From positions 620,001 to 684,000 of the forward strand of contig NZ_JBNIEU010000001.1 in the NCBI RefSeq assembly GCF_049985285.1: 64,000 nt of DNA. The letters run 5' to 3'. Positions 1 through 7,494 of the stretch are shown here, in pieces (the first letter of the stretch is position 1; every line of letters begins with the position of its first letter). This DNA comes from Aestuariirhabdus sp049985285 (lineage in GTDB: Bacteria > Pseudomonadota > Gammaproteobacteria > Pseudomonadales > Aestuariirhabdaceae). The notes below the pieces were generated by a model. That model had not been told where the DNA came from. It searched no databases and worked only from the letters and a program-made list of their open reading frames with translations. The position numbers and the translations under genes were made by a program.

Positions 1-263
1 AGGGCACAGAGATCATCGAGCAGATCCTCTTCATCCTCGTATTGCTCTCGCAGACTCTCCAACGCTCGCTGCACAGCCTCTTCACCGACCACCACCTGCG
101 CCGCTTCGGGCAAGGCTAACAGCTTGGTTTCCAGTAGGTGCTGGCGGGCCACCGCGCCCTCCAACCATTGCTGCTGTTCGCTGTCGAGCTGATCCGGCGC
201 CACGCCAAAGCGGTGCTGTGCGGCACGCAACCGGTAGTAGTTCATGTCAGCCGCTTCACTCAT
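1..263 (-). CDS. nifM: NifM, N-terminal part (cut by the window edge)
   Basis: Only the first 87 codons lie in the window; the gene runs off the left edge. NifM is a parvulin-type peptidyl-prolyl isomerase needed to mature the Fe protein NifH. The visible N-terminal helical region (MNYYRLRAAQHRFGVAPDQL, then an acidic end with EQYEDEEDLLDDL) resembles NifM N-termini; the PPIase domain would lie outside the window. The ATG at 263 overlaps the last codons of nifZ, giving translational coupling; an in-frame ATG at 245 (MNYYRL) is an alternative start. Last visible gene of the iscA(nif)-nifUSVWZM operon. The family call rests on N-terminal similarity plus position after nifZ. Confidence 0.8.
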   Translation of the reverse strand, partial: MSEAADMNYYRLRAAQHRFGVAPDQLDSEQQQWLEGAVARQHLLETKLLALPEAAQVVVGEEAVQRALESLREQYEDEEDLLDDLCA

Positions 264-717
264 CATCCCACTCCCCCAACACCCGTTCAGGCACCTGTAA
301 GGTCCTGCCAGGGAATCGCACCTGATAACAGACAGATGCACTGTCCAGGCCCTCTTCCCCGCGATTACGAATCACCTTTAATACCTGTCCCTGATCACCA
401 CGGCGCACAACCACCTCACCATGGGTCGAAAGATCGACCGTTGCCTGTACCTGCTGCCTGAATTCGAAGCGACTGTCGATCCACGGCTCGGACGCAGCAA
501 TGATCTCTTCTTGACGACAACCTACCTGAATATTGTGATCCAGAAAGTGGACTCGATAGATCACCTGATCCTGTAAAAAGGTGCCAACGTCGACGATATG
601 CCCTGTACTGCCACGGGTGACCAGAAGATCCCCTCGGCTTTTTCCGGGATAGGTGCCATCGTCACGGATGGTGCGAATAACCCGTACCTTTTCCCCGTAA
701 TCGTATTGAGCGTCCAT
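256..717 (-). CDS. nifZ: NifZ, nitrogenase MoFe-protein maturation factor
   Basis: 153 aa. NifZ helps form the second P-cluster of the MoFe protein. Two SH3-like repeats typical of NifZ are visible: residues about 5-70 (YGEKVRVIRTIRDDGTYPG ... RGSTGHIVDVG) and about 85-150 (FRQQVQATVDLSTHGEVVVR ... VRFPGRTLQVPE). The start codon overlaps the nifW stop by one base (TAATG) and the end overlaps the nifM start, so the three genes are tightly coupled. Length and motifs are ordinary for the family. Confidence 0.93.
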   Translation of the reverse strand: MDAQYDYGEKVRVIRTIRDDGTYPGKSRGDLLVTRGSTGHIVDVGTFLQDQVIYRVHFLDHNIQVGCRQEEIIAASEPWIDSRFEFRQQVQATVDLSTHGEVVVRRGDQGQVLKVIRNRGEEGLDSASVCYQVRFPGRTLQVPERVLGEWDDE

Positions 718-1064
718 TATCCCTCCTCGGCTGACTGGAACTCATCCAGACTCACGAACCCGGGCTCATCGCGTCGATACACCTTCAATGCCTTCTGCTC
801 ACTCGCACTTGAACCTACAAAATCCTCATAGGCTCGCGTCAACCACAAGCCATAGTGGCCACGGGCACTGTGGCTGGCATCCAGTGGATTCGCCTTCAGA
901 TAATCATGATAGCGCTGCAGAATATGCAATCGATTGACCTGAACGCAACGGCGATCGTAGTCGATACCGAAGAAGTCGAGAAACTCCTCGGCGCTGCCCA
1001 GCTCCGACAGCTCATCTTGCAACGCCAGCTCCTCCTCTCGGGGCGCTCCATTCGAGTAATTCAT
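717..1064 (-). CDS. nifW: NifW, nitrogenase-stabilising/protective protein
   Basis: 115 aa. NifW associates with the MoFe protein and is reported to help protect or mature it. Family hallmarks visible: the N-terminal helical segment with LSSAEEF-like sequence (ELGSAEEFLDFFGIDYD), the VNRLHILQRYHDYL block near residues 43-56, and the C-terminal FVSLDEF. It lies nine bases after the nifV stop and its own stop overlaps the nifZ ATG. Small, acidic, no signal or membrane segment. Confidence 0.92.
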   Translation of the reverse strand: MNYSNGAPREEELALQDELSELGSAEEFLDFFGIDYDRRCVQVNRLHILQRYHDYLKANPLDASHSARGHYGLWLTRAYEDFVGSSASEQKALKVYRRDEPGFVSLDEFQSAEEG

Positions 1065-1073
1065 AGCAGGCTC

Positions 1074-2201
1074 CTAAGCGCTAAGTTGGCGGTAATAGCT
1101 ACGCAGCTGGTGACTGCCAGGCGCGCGCTTGCGGCGTTCGCTAAAGCGGCGCACCCAGGGCAAAATGCGCGCAGCATCCTCCCGTTTCAGGGGCAAGCCA
1201 AGCTCCTGATAGGCGAGCATCAAGCCACTCATACCGGAATGCTTTCCAAGTACCAGACGGTGTTCACGACCCACCTCTGCGGGATCAATGGATTGATAAT
1301 TATGAGGATCTTTCAACAAACCATCGACATGAATACCGGACTCATGGGTAAACACGCCTTCACCCACAACACTTTTCTGCCATCCCACCGGACGCCCCGA
1401 GGCGACCTCGACCAGGGCGCTCAAGTCAGAAAAACCTTTCAAATTAATTCCAAGGTGGCGCCCATAGAGTTTTTCCAACCCCATCACTACCTCTTCCAGC
1501 GGTGCATTGCCGGCACGTTCACCGAGACCGTTTACGGTGGTGTTGAGGTGAGTAGCGCCGCCCACAACCGCCGCGAGGGAGTTGGCTGTTGCCAGCCCCA
1601 GATCATCATGGGCGTGCATTTCCAATTCAAGGTCGAAACCTTTGCGCAAGCGACGAAATATTTTGCGTACCCCAAACGGCTCCATCACCCCCAGGGTATC
1701 GGCAAAACGTAATCTCAATGCACCGGCACGTTGAGCGGCATCGGCCACCCGCATCAAAAAGTCGGGGTCAGCACGGGAAGCATCTTCCGCACCGATACAC
1801 ACCTCGAGCCCCATATCCCGAGCGCAGGCGACATGATGAGCTATTTTTTCCAATACCCGCTCGGGTTCGACCCGTAGCTTATTGGCAATTTGCTGTTCCG
1901 ACACGGGGATCGACAAATCAACCATAGCAACACCAAGATTGGCACACAGCGCCAGATCATCCTCGCGCATTCGGCTCCACACCAACAGCCGTGCATCGAG
2001 GCGCAGCGCGCTAAGGGCGCGAATGGCAGCCCGCTCCGCATCCCCCATAGCGGGAATACCCACTTCTAGTTCATGCACGCCCAGGGAATCAAGGCGACAG
2101 GCGATCTCCAGCTTTTCCTCGACAGTAAAGGCCACTCCGGCCGATTGCTCCCCATCCCTGAGCGTTGTGTCGTCAATCACTATGCTATCGAAAGCAGACA
2201 T
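1074..2201 (-). CDS. nifV: NifV, homocitrate synthase
   Basis: 375 aa. Condenses acetyl-CoA with 2-oxoglutarate to (R)-homocitrate, the organic ligand of FeMo-co. Motifs of the HMG-CoA lyase-like TIM barrel are present: IVIDDTTLRDGEQSAGVAF near residues 8-26, the metal-binding HAHDDLGLA near 200, TVNGLGERAGNAPLEE, and GKHSG near the C-terminus. The ATG at 2201 is preferred because AAGGAG lies six bases upstream; the upstream in-frame GTG at 2216 has no such site. Follows nifS after 46 bp and lies just before nifW. Ordinary NifV length. Confidence 0.95.
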   Translation of the reverse strand: MSAFDSIVIDDTTLRDGEQSAGVAFTVEEKLEIACRLDSLGVHELEVGIPAMGDAERAAIRALSALRLDARLLVWSRMREDDLALCANLGVAMVDLSIPVSEQQIANKLRVEPERVLEKIAHHVACARDMGLEVCIGAEDASRADPDFLMRVADAAQRAGALRLRFADTLGVMEPFGVRKIFRRLRKGFDLELEMHAHDDLGLATANSLAAVVGGATHLNTTVNGLGERAGNAPLEEVVMGLEKLYGRHLGINLKGFSDLSALVEVASGRPVGWQKSVVGEGVFTHESGIHVDGLLKDPHNYQSIDPAEVGREHRLVLGKHSGMSGLMLAYQELGLPLKREDAARILPWVRRFSERRKRAPGSHQLRSYYRQLSA

Positions 2202-2247
2202 ATGCGGCTCCTTCACCCTGCACCTACCGATGCCCGGGTGGTTAGTT

Positions 2248-3468
2248 TCATGCGTATACCGGTGCGAATGCCATCTCCGGATCGGTGATCGGCGCGCCTT
2301 TGTTCCAATAAGGGGATAGCTCCCGTAAACGCTCGATAATGCCCGGCATCACCGCGATCACATGATCAATCTCGGCGTCGGAGGTCTCCCTCGACAGCGA
2401 AAAACGGATGCTGCCGTGGGCCGCGGTGTAGGGAATATCCATCGCCCGCATTACATGAGAGGGCTCGAGCGAACCGGAGGTACAGGCCGAGCCACTCGAC
2501 GCCGCGATCCCTTCGCGGTTAAGCAACATCAGAATCGCTTCTCCCTCAACGTACTCAAAGGCGATGTTGGCGGTATTCGGAAGGCGCTCATCCCCATTCC
2601 CGGTAACAAAAGCATGGGGTACTGTTGCCAATACCGATCTCTCCAGCCGATCGCGCAGGGCCCGCACCCGCGTATTCTCTTCCGCCATATACTGCTCAGC
2701 CAACTCGCACGCTGTGCCCAGCGCGACGATCGCCGCACTGTTTTCGGTACCGGCACGACGGCCGCGCTCCTGATGTCCCCCACGCAACAAAGGTCGGTAG
2801 CGGGTGCCCCGGCGCAGGTATAGCACACCAATGCCTTTGGGGCCGTGTAACTTATGCCCCGACAGCGACAGCATATCGATCGCCGTATGCTTAAGATCAA
2901 TCGGTATTTTTCCCACCGCCTGCACTGCATCGGTGTGAAACATCACCCCCGCCTCTCGCGCCATGCGTGCCATCTGCTCTACTGGAAACAGGTTCCCGGT
3001 TTCATTGTTGGCCCACATCACAGAGACGATAGCGACCCGCGAGGATAGAAGCGCCTCATACTCGGAAAGATCAAGGCGTCCTAACCTGTCTACGGACAGG
3101 CGGTGAACGATATAGCCCTCCTTCTCCAATTGGTCACACAACGCCAAAATGGCCGGATGTTCAACCAGGGTTGTGATGATCTCATTACGATCGGGCTGCG
3201 CTCGCAGGGCGGACATGATCGCGGTGCTATCGGACTCGGTACCGCAAGAGGTAAAAATAATTTCAGTGTCATAGGCCGCGCCCAACAGGGACTGAATCTG
3301 TTCGCGAGCCTGCTGGACCGCTTTACCTACCCCATCAGCGAAGCTGTGCATTGACGATGGGTTACCAAACTGCTCGCTAAAAAACGGCAACATGGTTTCC
3401 AGTACTCGCGGATCAACGCGCGTGGTGGCGTTGTTGTCCAGGTAAACGGAGGTTGGCTTGGAAGTCAT
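2248..3468 (-). CDS. nifS: NifS, cysteine desulfurase
   Basis: 406 aa. PLP-dependent cysteine desulfurase that supplies sulfur to NifU. It shows VYLDNNATTRVDP at the N-terminus, the PLP-lysine motif SGHKLHGPKGIG, the RRAGTEN block, and the catalytic-cysteine loop SSGSACTSGS typical of NifS/IscS. The ATG at 3468 is chosen over the GTG at 3474 because GGAGGT (3475-3480) abuts the GTG but lies six bases from the ATG. The nifU stop lies between the ribosome site and this ATG, indicating coupling with nifU. Confidence 0.96.
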   Translation of the reverse strand: MTSKPTSVYLDNNATTRVDPRVLETMLPFFSEQFGNPSSMHSFADGVGKAVQQAREQIQSLLGAAYDTEIIFTSCGTESDSTAIMSALRAQPDRNEIITTLVEHPAILALCDQLEKEGYIVHRLSVDRLGRLDLSEYEALLSSRVAIVSVMWANNETGNLFPVEQMARMAREAGVMFHTDAVQAVGKIPIDLKHTAIDMLSLSGHKLHGPKGIGVLYLRRGTRYRPLLRGGHQERGRRAGTENSAAIVALGTACELAEQYMAEENTRVRALRDRLERSVLATVPHAFVTGNGDERLPNTANIAFEYVEGEAILMLLNREGIAASSGSACTSGSLEPSHVMRAMDIPYTAAHGSIRFSLSRETSDAEIDHVIAVMPGIIERLRELSPYWNKGAPITDPEMAFAPVYA

Positions 3469-3470
3469 AA

Positions 3471-4355
3471 TCACACCTCCCTATTAACGGTTTGGCCAGG
3501 ATTGTTAACCGGTATCAGGCGTACAAACTCGCCCAGACTCTCTACCAGTCTTTGCTGCACCCAGCCTAGGGTTGCGCCCGCCATCTGGCACCCGCCACAG
3601 GCTCCCTGCATGCGCACAAATATTTTTTCGTCCTGCACCTCAACCAGTTCGATGTCACCACCGTCGGATTTCAACTGGGGGCGCACCTCTTCGAATACTT
3701 TTAGAATCGCCTGCACTCGCTGCACCAGGGATACTGAACCTGCTTGCTGTTCTGGTGCGGCGACCTCAACTGCCACAGGAGTTCCAGCCTCGGCAAGTAC
3801 ACTGCTTATAATCTCTTCAATCCCTTCATGGCATGAGGAGCAGCTTCCCCCCGCCTTGGTGTAGTGGGTGACCTGCTCCACGGTTTTCAGGTCGTGTTGA
3901 CGCACTACATTTTCGATCAATACCGCATCGACGGCGAAGCACTTACACACCAGCGCCCCCTCCTCGTGATCATCCTTCCACACCTCTCCACGATAATTGG
4001 CAACTGCGGCCTGCAGGGCCTCCTGGCCCATCACCGAACAGTGCATCTTTTCCGGCGGGAGGCCATCCAGATAGTCAGCAATATCCTGATTACTCACCTT
4101 AAGTGCCTGATCCAGTGTTTTACCCTTAATCAATTCGGTCAGCGCGGAAGAGGAAGCGATAGCGGAGCCGCACCCAAAGGTCTGGAATCCCGCATCCTCG
4201 ATAATTTCAGAGTCGGGATTGACCCGCAGCGTCAAACTCAGGGCGTCGCCGCAACTGATGGAGCCCACGTCACCAATAGCATTGGCATCGGGTACTGCTT
4301 TGGCATTTTTGGGTTCAAAAAAAAGCTCTTTTACTTTATCGGAGTATTCCCACAT
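3471..4355 (-). CDS. nifU: NifU, Fe-S cluster scaffold
   Basis: 294 aa, the full three-domain NifU. Residues 1-125 are an IscU-type scaffold with cysteines at 35, 62 and 106. The middle domain is a Bfd-like [2Fe-2S] region (CKC near 137-139 and CSSC near 172-175). The C-terminal Nfu domain has the CGGC pair that carries a transient [4Fe-4S] cluster. It assembles clusters with sulfur from NifS for delivery to NifH, NifB and others. It follows iscA(nif) after 85 bp, in the operon driven from the sigma-54 promoter at 4806-4821. Confidence 0.97.
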   Translation of the reverse strand: MWEYSDKVKELFFEPKNAKAVPDANAIGDVGSISCGDALSLTLRVNPDSEIIEDAGFQTFGCGSAIASSSALTELIKGKTLDQALKVSNQDIADYLDGLPPEKMHCSVMGQEALQAAVANYRGEVWKDDHEEGALVCKCFAVDAVLIENVVRQHDLKTVEQVTHYTKAGGSCSSCHEGIEEIISSVLAEAGTPVAVEVAAPEQQAGSVSLVQRVQAILKVFEEVRPQLKSDGGDIELVEVQDEKIFVRMQGACGGCQMAGATLGWVQQRLVESLGEFVRLIPVNNPGQTVNREV

Positions 4356-4440
4356 ACCGGTTCTCCCATTTTTCTGTTAGCTCGCCGCAGCGAGGCTCTC
4401 TGGTAATAGTTGTGTGGTGTCGTTTTTCTTGGCTAATCTC

Positions 4441-4767
4441 TCAGGCCGCCGTTGATTTACTGCATCCGGAACAGCCAGAATTTTGATTTGGATTATCGAA
4501 GGTGAAACCTTTGCGTCCATCCTGCTCAACAAAGTCCACCTGCACTCCCTGCAAATGTGACGTACTTTCGTTATCTATAAAAAGCACCAAACCCTGACTC
4601 TCAAACACCTGATCGTCGCTGGTTGGGTTATCCTCCACCCGAATCAGATAACGCAGACCAGAGCATGGGCTCCCGACGACTCCAATCCGCAGCCCGGCGG
4701 TGCGACTATCCCGGGCAGCGAGCGCGCTGCGTATCGTGCTCAGGGCTTGATCAGTGAAATTCAACAT
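4441..4767 (-). CDS. IscA/HesB-type A-type Fe-S carrier, nif-associated
   Basis: 108 aa. A-type Fe-S carrier of the HesB/IscA family (often called IscA-nif) at the head of the nifUSV operon. The three family cysteines are visible: one in GSPCSGLRY near residue 37 and a C-terminal pair in SGCSGCSKS (CxxC here rather than the usual CGC spacing). The start at 4767 (MLNFTDQAL) is preferred over the upstream frame start at 4836, since GAGAGGG precedes it and the promoter -12 lies at 4806, inside the longer version. Expected role: cluster transfer or storage beside NifU. Confidence 0.88.
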   Translation of the reverse strand: MLNFTDQALSTIRSALAARDSRTAGLRIGVVGSPCSGLRYLIRVEDNPTSDDQVFESQGLVLFIDNESTSHLQGVQVDFVEQDGRKGFTFDNPNQNSGCSGCSKSTAA

Positions 4768-4805
4768 AAGGCCCTCTCTGGTTTTATAGGCTTCACCAGT
4801 GGAAG

Positions 4806-4821
4806 AGCAAGGGCTATGCCA
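4806..4821 (-). promoter_or_regulatory. Sigma-54 promoter of the iscA(nif)-nifUSVWZM operon
   Basis: On the minus strand the sequence reads TGGCAT-AGCCC-TTGCT, with the GG and GC separated by the required 10 bases. The start of transcription would fall near 4795, about 28 bases before the iscA(nif) ATG. A perfect NifA site lies 75 bp upstream at 4896-4911. Confidence 0.85.
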
Positions 4822-4895
4822 GAGGTCCAACGTCACTGCATAGTGCTGTTTTTATGGGTTTTTTTAACAATATGCATGAAGTGAGGGCGTCGTCT

Positions 4896-4911
4896 TGTCG
4901 GCTTTACGACA
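4896..4911. promoter_or_regulatory. NifA upstream activator sequence (iscA-nif promoter)
   Basis: TGT-CGGCTTTACG-ACA, an exact match to the NifA consensus TGT-N10-ACA, 75 bp upstream of the -24 element at 4816-4821, the usual enhancer distance. Confidence 0.85.
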
Positions 4912-4949
4912 GACAGCACGACGCCTACGGGGGAGCAATGTCGTATTAC

Positions 4950-5807
4950 CTACAACCTGGCCGTCGTTTTCTCGGTGGCCTGCTGCAGATACCGGGTAAA
5001 GCTGTTCAGCGGCTCTTCAATGATCTCCAGCGACATGCGGGCACAGTAACGCCGCTCTTTGGCCGTGGGTTGTTCGAGGAACACCCAGCCTCTTGGAGTA
5101 GCCGCTCCGTAACTGATTTCAGTAACCAGCATCCGCTCTGTATCGCGGTTCAAGGGTAGGCCCAACAATAGATACTGTTTGTTGTCACGATACTGTTTGA
5201 GCGCGGGAGGAATCGCGAATCCACCCATCAGCTCGGTCAGGTAATCCACGAAATCGGCATCAGAGGCGATATAGGAGGGCTCTGGATGAGGGCAACCCAG
5301 GGGCTTGAATAGCACCGGCCACTCCGGCTTTATCTGCTCATCCGTTATCTCCCGATAGTCACCCTGATAGCCCCGGTATAGCTTGTAGCGAAGTCCACTG
5401 CCCATGGTGCGGCAGACCCCCTTCACCAGCAGATGCTCCTGTGCCGAGTAACTATCCAACAACTGTGAATCCCGATTCAGGTCCACGACCCAGGGCGGTG
5501 CCAATGCCGCCACCGCATCGTGCAACTGCGAACGAGTCCAGGGGCGATCATAAAGGCGAGTGAGGAAACGGGCCACCGCTGCCTGCCCACGGCGCTGTTC
5601 AATATGCTGGGCGGCCCGTGAAAACTCCACCATCAGCCGCGGCATCATCTCCCTACCCTGATTCATCGCCAGGATCAGGCTGCGGTTATCGGCAGGTATC
5701 GCAGCGCCCGTTTCGGGGTCAACCGCGCCATCAAGGGCGCCCGGCCCGAGCAGGGGAACCAGGGCGCCGGAAGCGACCCCTTCGCGTAAGCGTTCGTAGT
5801 CGATCAT
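4950..5807 (-). CDS. SIR2-like domain protein under a putative NifA promoter
   Basis: 285 aa, of unknown function. The N-terminal part (LVPLLGPGALDGAVDPETG ... PADNRSLILAMN) has a glycine-rich, Rossmann-like look recalling SIR2-like domains; the rest (HDAVAALAPPWVVDLNRDSQ ... ISYGAATPRGWVFLEQP) fits a SIR2-like helical and beta architecture, but the classical sirtuin GAG and HG catalytic motifs are not evident. No signal or membrane segment. The ATG at 5807 is chosen because AGGAG lies eight bases upstream (5816-5820). It is divergent from the FeSII ferredoxin and shares with it two exact NifA sites, so it is probably expressed under nitrogen-fixing conditions. NAD binding is a guess from the fold. 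Confidence 0.7.
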   Translation of the reverse strand: MIDYERLREGVASGALVPLLGPGALDGAVDPETGAAIPADNRSLILAMNQGREMMPRLMVEFSRAAQHIEQRRGQAAVARFLTRLYDRPWTRSQLHDAVAALAPPWVVDLNRDSQLLDSYSAQEHLLVKGVCRTMGSGLRYKLYRGYQGDYREITDEQIKPEWPVLFKPLGCPHPEPSYIASDADFVDYLTELMGGFAIPPALKQYRDNKQYLLLGLPLNRDTERMLVTEISYGAATPRGWVFLEQPTAKERRYCARMSLEIIEEPLNSFTRYLQQATEKTTARL

Positions 5808-5840
5808 CGGGTATTCTCCTGTGTAAGGTACAGGAGGCAC

Positions 5841-5856
5841 TGCAAGAAGCTATCCA
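5841..5856 (-). promoter_or_regulatory. Weak sigma-54-like promoter for the SIR2-like gene
   Basis: On the minus strand TGGATA-GCTTC-TTGCA keeps the GG and GC bases with 10-base spacing and a perfect -12, but the -24 half departs from TGGCAC. It lies 34 bases before the start codon. NifA sites at 5874-5889 and 5903-5918 lie 18 and 47 bp upstream, closer than usual. Confidence 0.5.
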
Positions 5857-5873
5857 ACTGCGGCACTGATGGC

Positions 5874-5889
5874 TGTCAACTGTGCGACA
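5874..5889. promoter_or_regulatory. NifA upstream activator sequence, distal to FeSII
   Basis: TGT-CAACTGTGCG-ACA, exact match to TGT-N10-ACA; 29 bp from a second exact copy. Lies between the divergent SIR2-like and FeSII genes. Confidence 0.82.
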
Positions 5890-5902
5890 CAATCCCCTCG
5901 AT

Positions 5903-5918
5903 TGTTTACTGCTCGACA
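5903..5918. promoter_or_regulatory. NifA upstream activator sequence, proximal to FeSII
   Basis: TGT-TTACTGCTCG-ACA, exact match to TGT-N10-ACA, 40 bp upstream of the FeSII -24 element. With the copy at 5874-5889 it makes a double NifA site in the divergent intergenic region. Confidence 0.82.
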
Positions 5919-5942
5919 ATCCTGCCCCTCCCAGCAACCAAG

Positions 5943-5955
5943 AATCAATAAGTTA
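5943..5955 (+). promoter_or_regulatory. IHF-type site before FeSII
   Basis: AATCAATAAGTTA matches the IHF consensus WATCAA-N4-TTR exactly and ends three bases before the -24 element. The same extended motif AATCAATNANTTA is found at the nifH, nifE and nifB promoters. Confidence 0.6.
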
Positions 5956-5958
5956 CGG

Positions 5959-5973
5959 TGGCACGACCCTTGC
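5959..5973 (+). promoter_or_regulatory. Sigma-54 promoter of the FeSII ferredoxin gene
   Basis: TGGCAC-GACCC-TTGC, a perfect -24/-12 element, 57 bases before the FeSII ATG. NifA sites lie at 5874-5889 and 5903-5918. Confidence 0.88.
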
Positions 5974-6029
5974 CCTCTACCCCGGGTGGTTGTTTAACCA
6001 CACACCCAACTATCATCAGGAGAGAAACC

Positions 6030-6377
6030 ATGCCCCAAGTAACCTTTAGTGCCAAAAGCGGCAACAAGACCGTGACCTATGCGGTGGCCGGCAGTCATAC
6101 CGAAACCGTATTGAAACTGGCCCAAAAAAACGATATCCCCATCGGCTTCGATTGCGAGGACGGCAACTGCGGCACCTGTTGCGTCGATGTCGAGATCACG
6201 AGTGACACCACCCCGATGGGCGGCCCGCTCACCGACAAAGAGCAGCGCACACTGGTCGCCATTGGAAAGTTGAAACGTGCCGAGATCGAACAGATGGCCG
6301 TTGATGATCTCCCCAGCCCTCACCGACTGGCGTGCCAATTGATTCTGCGTGATGAAGAGGTGACGATCTCTTACTGA
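6030..6377 (+). CDS. [2Fe-2S] ferredoxin of the Shethna protein II (FeSII) type
   Basis: 115 aa. Plant-type [2Fe-2S] ferredoxin with cysteines 42, 47 and 50 (DCEDGNCGTC) and a fourth in HRLACQL near 100. The central TDKEQ and VAIGKL segments and the DLPSPHRLACQ block closely resemble Azotobacter FeSII, which binds the two nitrogenase components in an inactive, oxygen-protected complex during oxidative stress (conformational protection). The ATG at 6030 follows CAGGAGAG. It has its own NifA/sigma-54 promoter and is divergent from a SIR2-like gene. An extra cysteine (C51) follows the motif. Assignment as FeSII rather than a generic ferredoxin is by motif and context. Confidence 0.85.
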   Translation: MPQVTFSAKSGNKTVTYAVAGSHTETVLKLAQKNDIPIGFDCEDGNCGTCCVDVEITSDTTPMGGPLTDKEQRTLVAIGKLKRAEIEQMAVDDLPSPHRLACQLILRDEEVTISY

Positions 6378-6487
6378 TATCTCGCCCGCCTCACCTCTCG
6401 GGTGGGGCGAACTCAACACGCAGCGGTACCCATGCATTCGCATCCGTAACTACACCGGGTTGAAACTGGGCAGATCGTCTCCTGACC

Positions 6488-6835
6488 CTAACCGCCATTG
6501 CACCCGCGCTCACTAAAATCGATCTGTGAAGCGCCGGCGGTAGCGTTAAAGACAATGCGCACCCGACCCTGGGGCAGCGGCTCCACCTGCCATACAAATC
6601 CTCCACGAACCCGTTCAAAAAGCCCGGCAGGTTCAAACCCGTTCACCATCACCAGACGCTCGCCACTGCTGGCAATACGCTCCAGTCCGAGCATCGCATT
6701 GTGCATGGGTACCGGGCAGCGGCAACCGCAGCTATCGAACTCGATATAGGGCAGCCCATCGCGGATATAGCGAACAAAGGGCAAAGTCGCCCCAGCTAGG
6801 GTCAGGGAGATGGGGTTTAGAGGGTTAGTACTCAT
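6488..6835 (-). CDS. DUF2249/TusA-like small protein
   Basis: 115 aa. The segment DSCGCRCPVPMHNAML (near residues 34-49) resembles the CPxP active region of TusA-like proteins, and the following GFEPAGLFERVRGGFVWQVE with VRIVF is like DUF2249 domains. TusA relatives carry sulfur as a persulfide on the CPxP cysteine, so a role in sulfur handling near nif is possible but unproven. The ATG at 6835 has GGAGC just upstream; the longer frame to 6877 lacks one. It is convergent with FeSII and downstream of a membrane protein gene on the same strand. Confidence 0.55.
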   Translation of the reverse strand: MSTNPLNPISLTLAGATLPFVRYIRDGLPYIEFDSCGCRCPVPMHNAMLGLERIASSGERLVMVNGFEPAGLFERVRGGFVWQVEPLPQGRVRIVFNATAGASQIDFSERGCNGG

Positions 6836-6911
6836 CGGTCGCTCCAAATCAATTCGGGGGTCAACAGAATAAAGCAAACACTACGCCAAGCCGGCACGGC
6901 AGATCGATCGA

Positions 6912-7421
6912 TTACTGGCACTCCGCCACGATCCCCACGGACATCTCTCCCAGCGCCCGCCCCTGGGAGAGTTCATCAAATGCGTTTAGGCCCACCAACA
7001 GCACCCAACTGCAGTAGAGCGGTGCGGCCAACCAGATCACTCCTTTGATGCGCGCACTGGTACCTCGGCGAACACCGGTGGCAAACAGCACCGGCATCTC
7101 CGGGGGCGGCGCCATTCCACTACGAAGGATACGATACCCGTACCAACCCAGCCAAAGGGACAACAGCCACAACGCCCCTGGCAACCAGAGGGTAAAATAG
7201 AGCAGACCCAGCAGGGCTACCGGCCATCCCAGCAGCGTCTCGCAAGCCTGGGGGTCTAACGTAGCCAGCACCAAGCCTGGTATCGTCAGCAACAGGATCA
7301 CCAGTAGTGGGGCTCCGTGATGCCGCAAGGCCGCTCCCCGTTCGGGAACTCGCCGCTCAGGGTATCCCGGCGGATGGGGGGCGGTGGGGGTCGGCTGCGA
7401 GTCACGGAGTGATTTATTCAT
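6912..7421 (-). CDS. Small membrane protein of unknown function
   Basis: 169 aa, not recognised. The first 35 residues are proline- and arginine-rich and cytoplasmic in look; three hydrophobic segments follow near residues 38-55 (LLVILLLTIPGLVLATL), 65-95 (WPVALLGLLYFTLWLPGALW onward) and 130-148 (WLAAPLYCSWVLLVGLNAF). No catalytic motif seen. It lies between draT and the DUF2249-like gene, all on the minus strand with 73-76 bp gaps, so the three may be cotranscribed. A link to nitrogenase is only positional. Confidence 0.6.
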   Translation of the reverse strand: MNKSLRDSQPTPTAPHPPGYPERRVPERGAALRHHGAPLLVILLLTIPGLVLATLDPQACETLLGWPVALLGLLYFTLWLPGALWLLSLWLGWYGYRILRSGMAPPPEMPVLFATGVRRGTSARIKGVIWLAAPLYCSWVLLVGLNAFDELSQGRALGEMSVGIVAECQ

Positions 7422-7494
7422 AGATAGATCCTGTTACGCTCGACAGGGGCTGCCCGAAGTCCGGGATTGAAAGCGGGAAAACAGGTACCCCTGC

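Noticed and set aside
855..1712. Open frame of 285 codons on the plus strand opposite nifW and nifV.
   Set aside because: It is antisense to two clear nif genes, has no ribosome site and no recognisable domain; typical shadow of GC-rich coding DNA.
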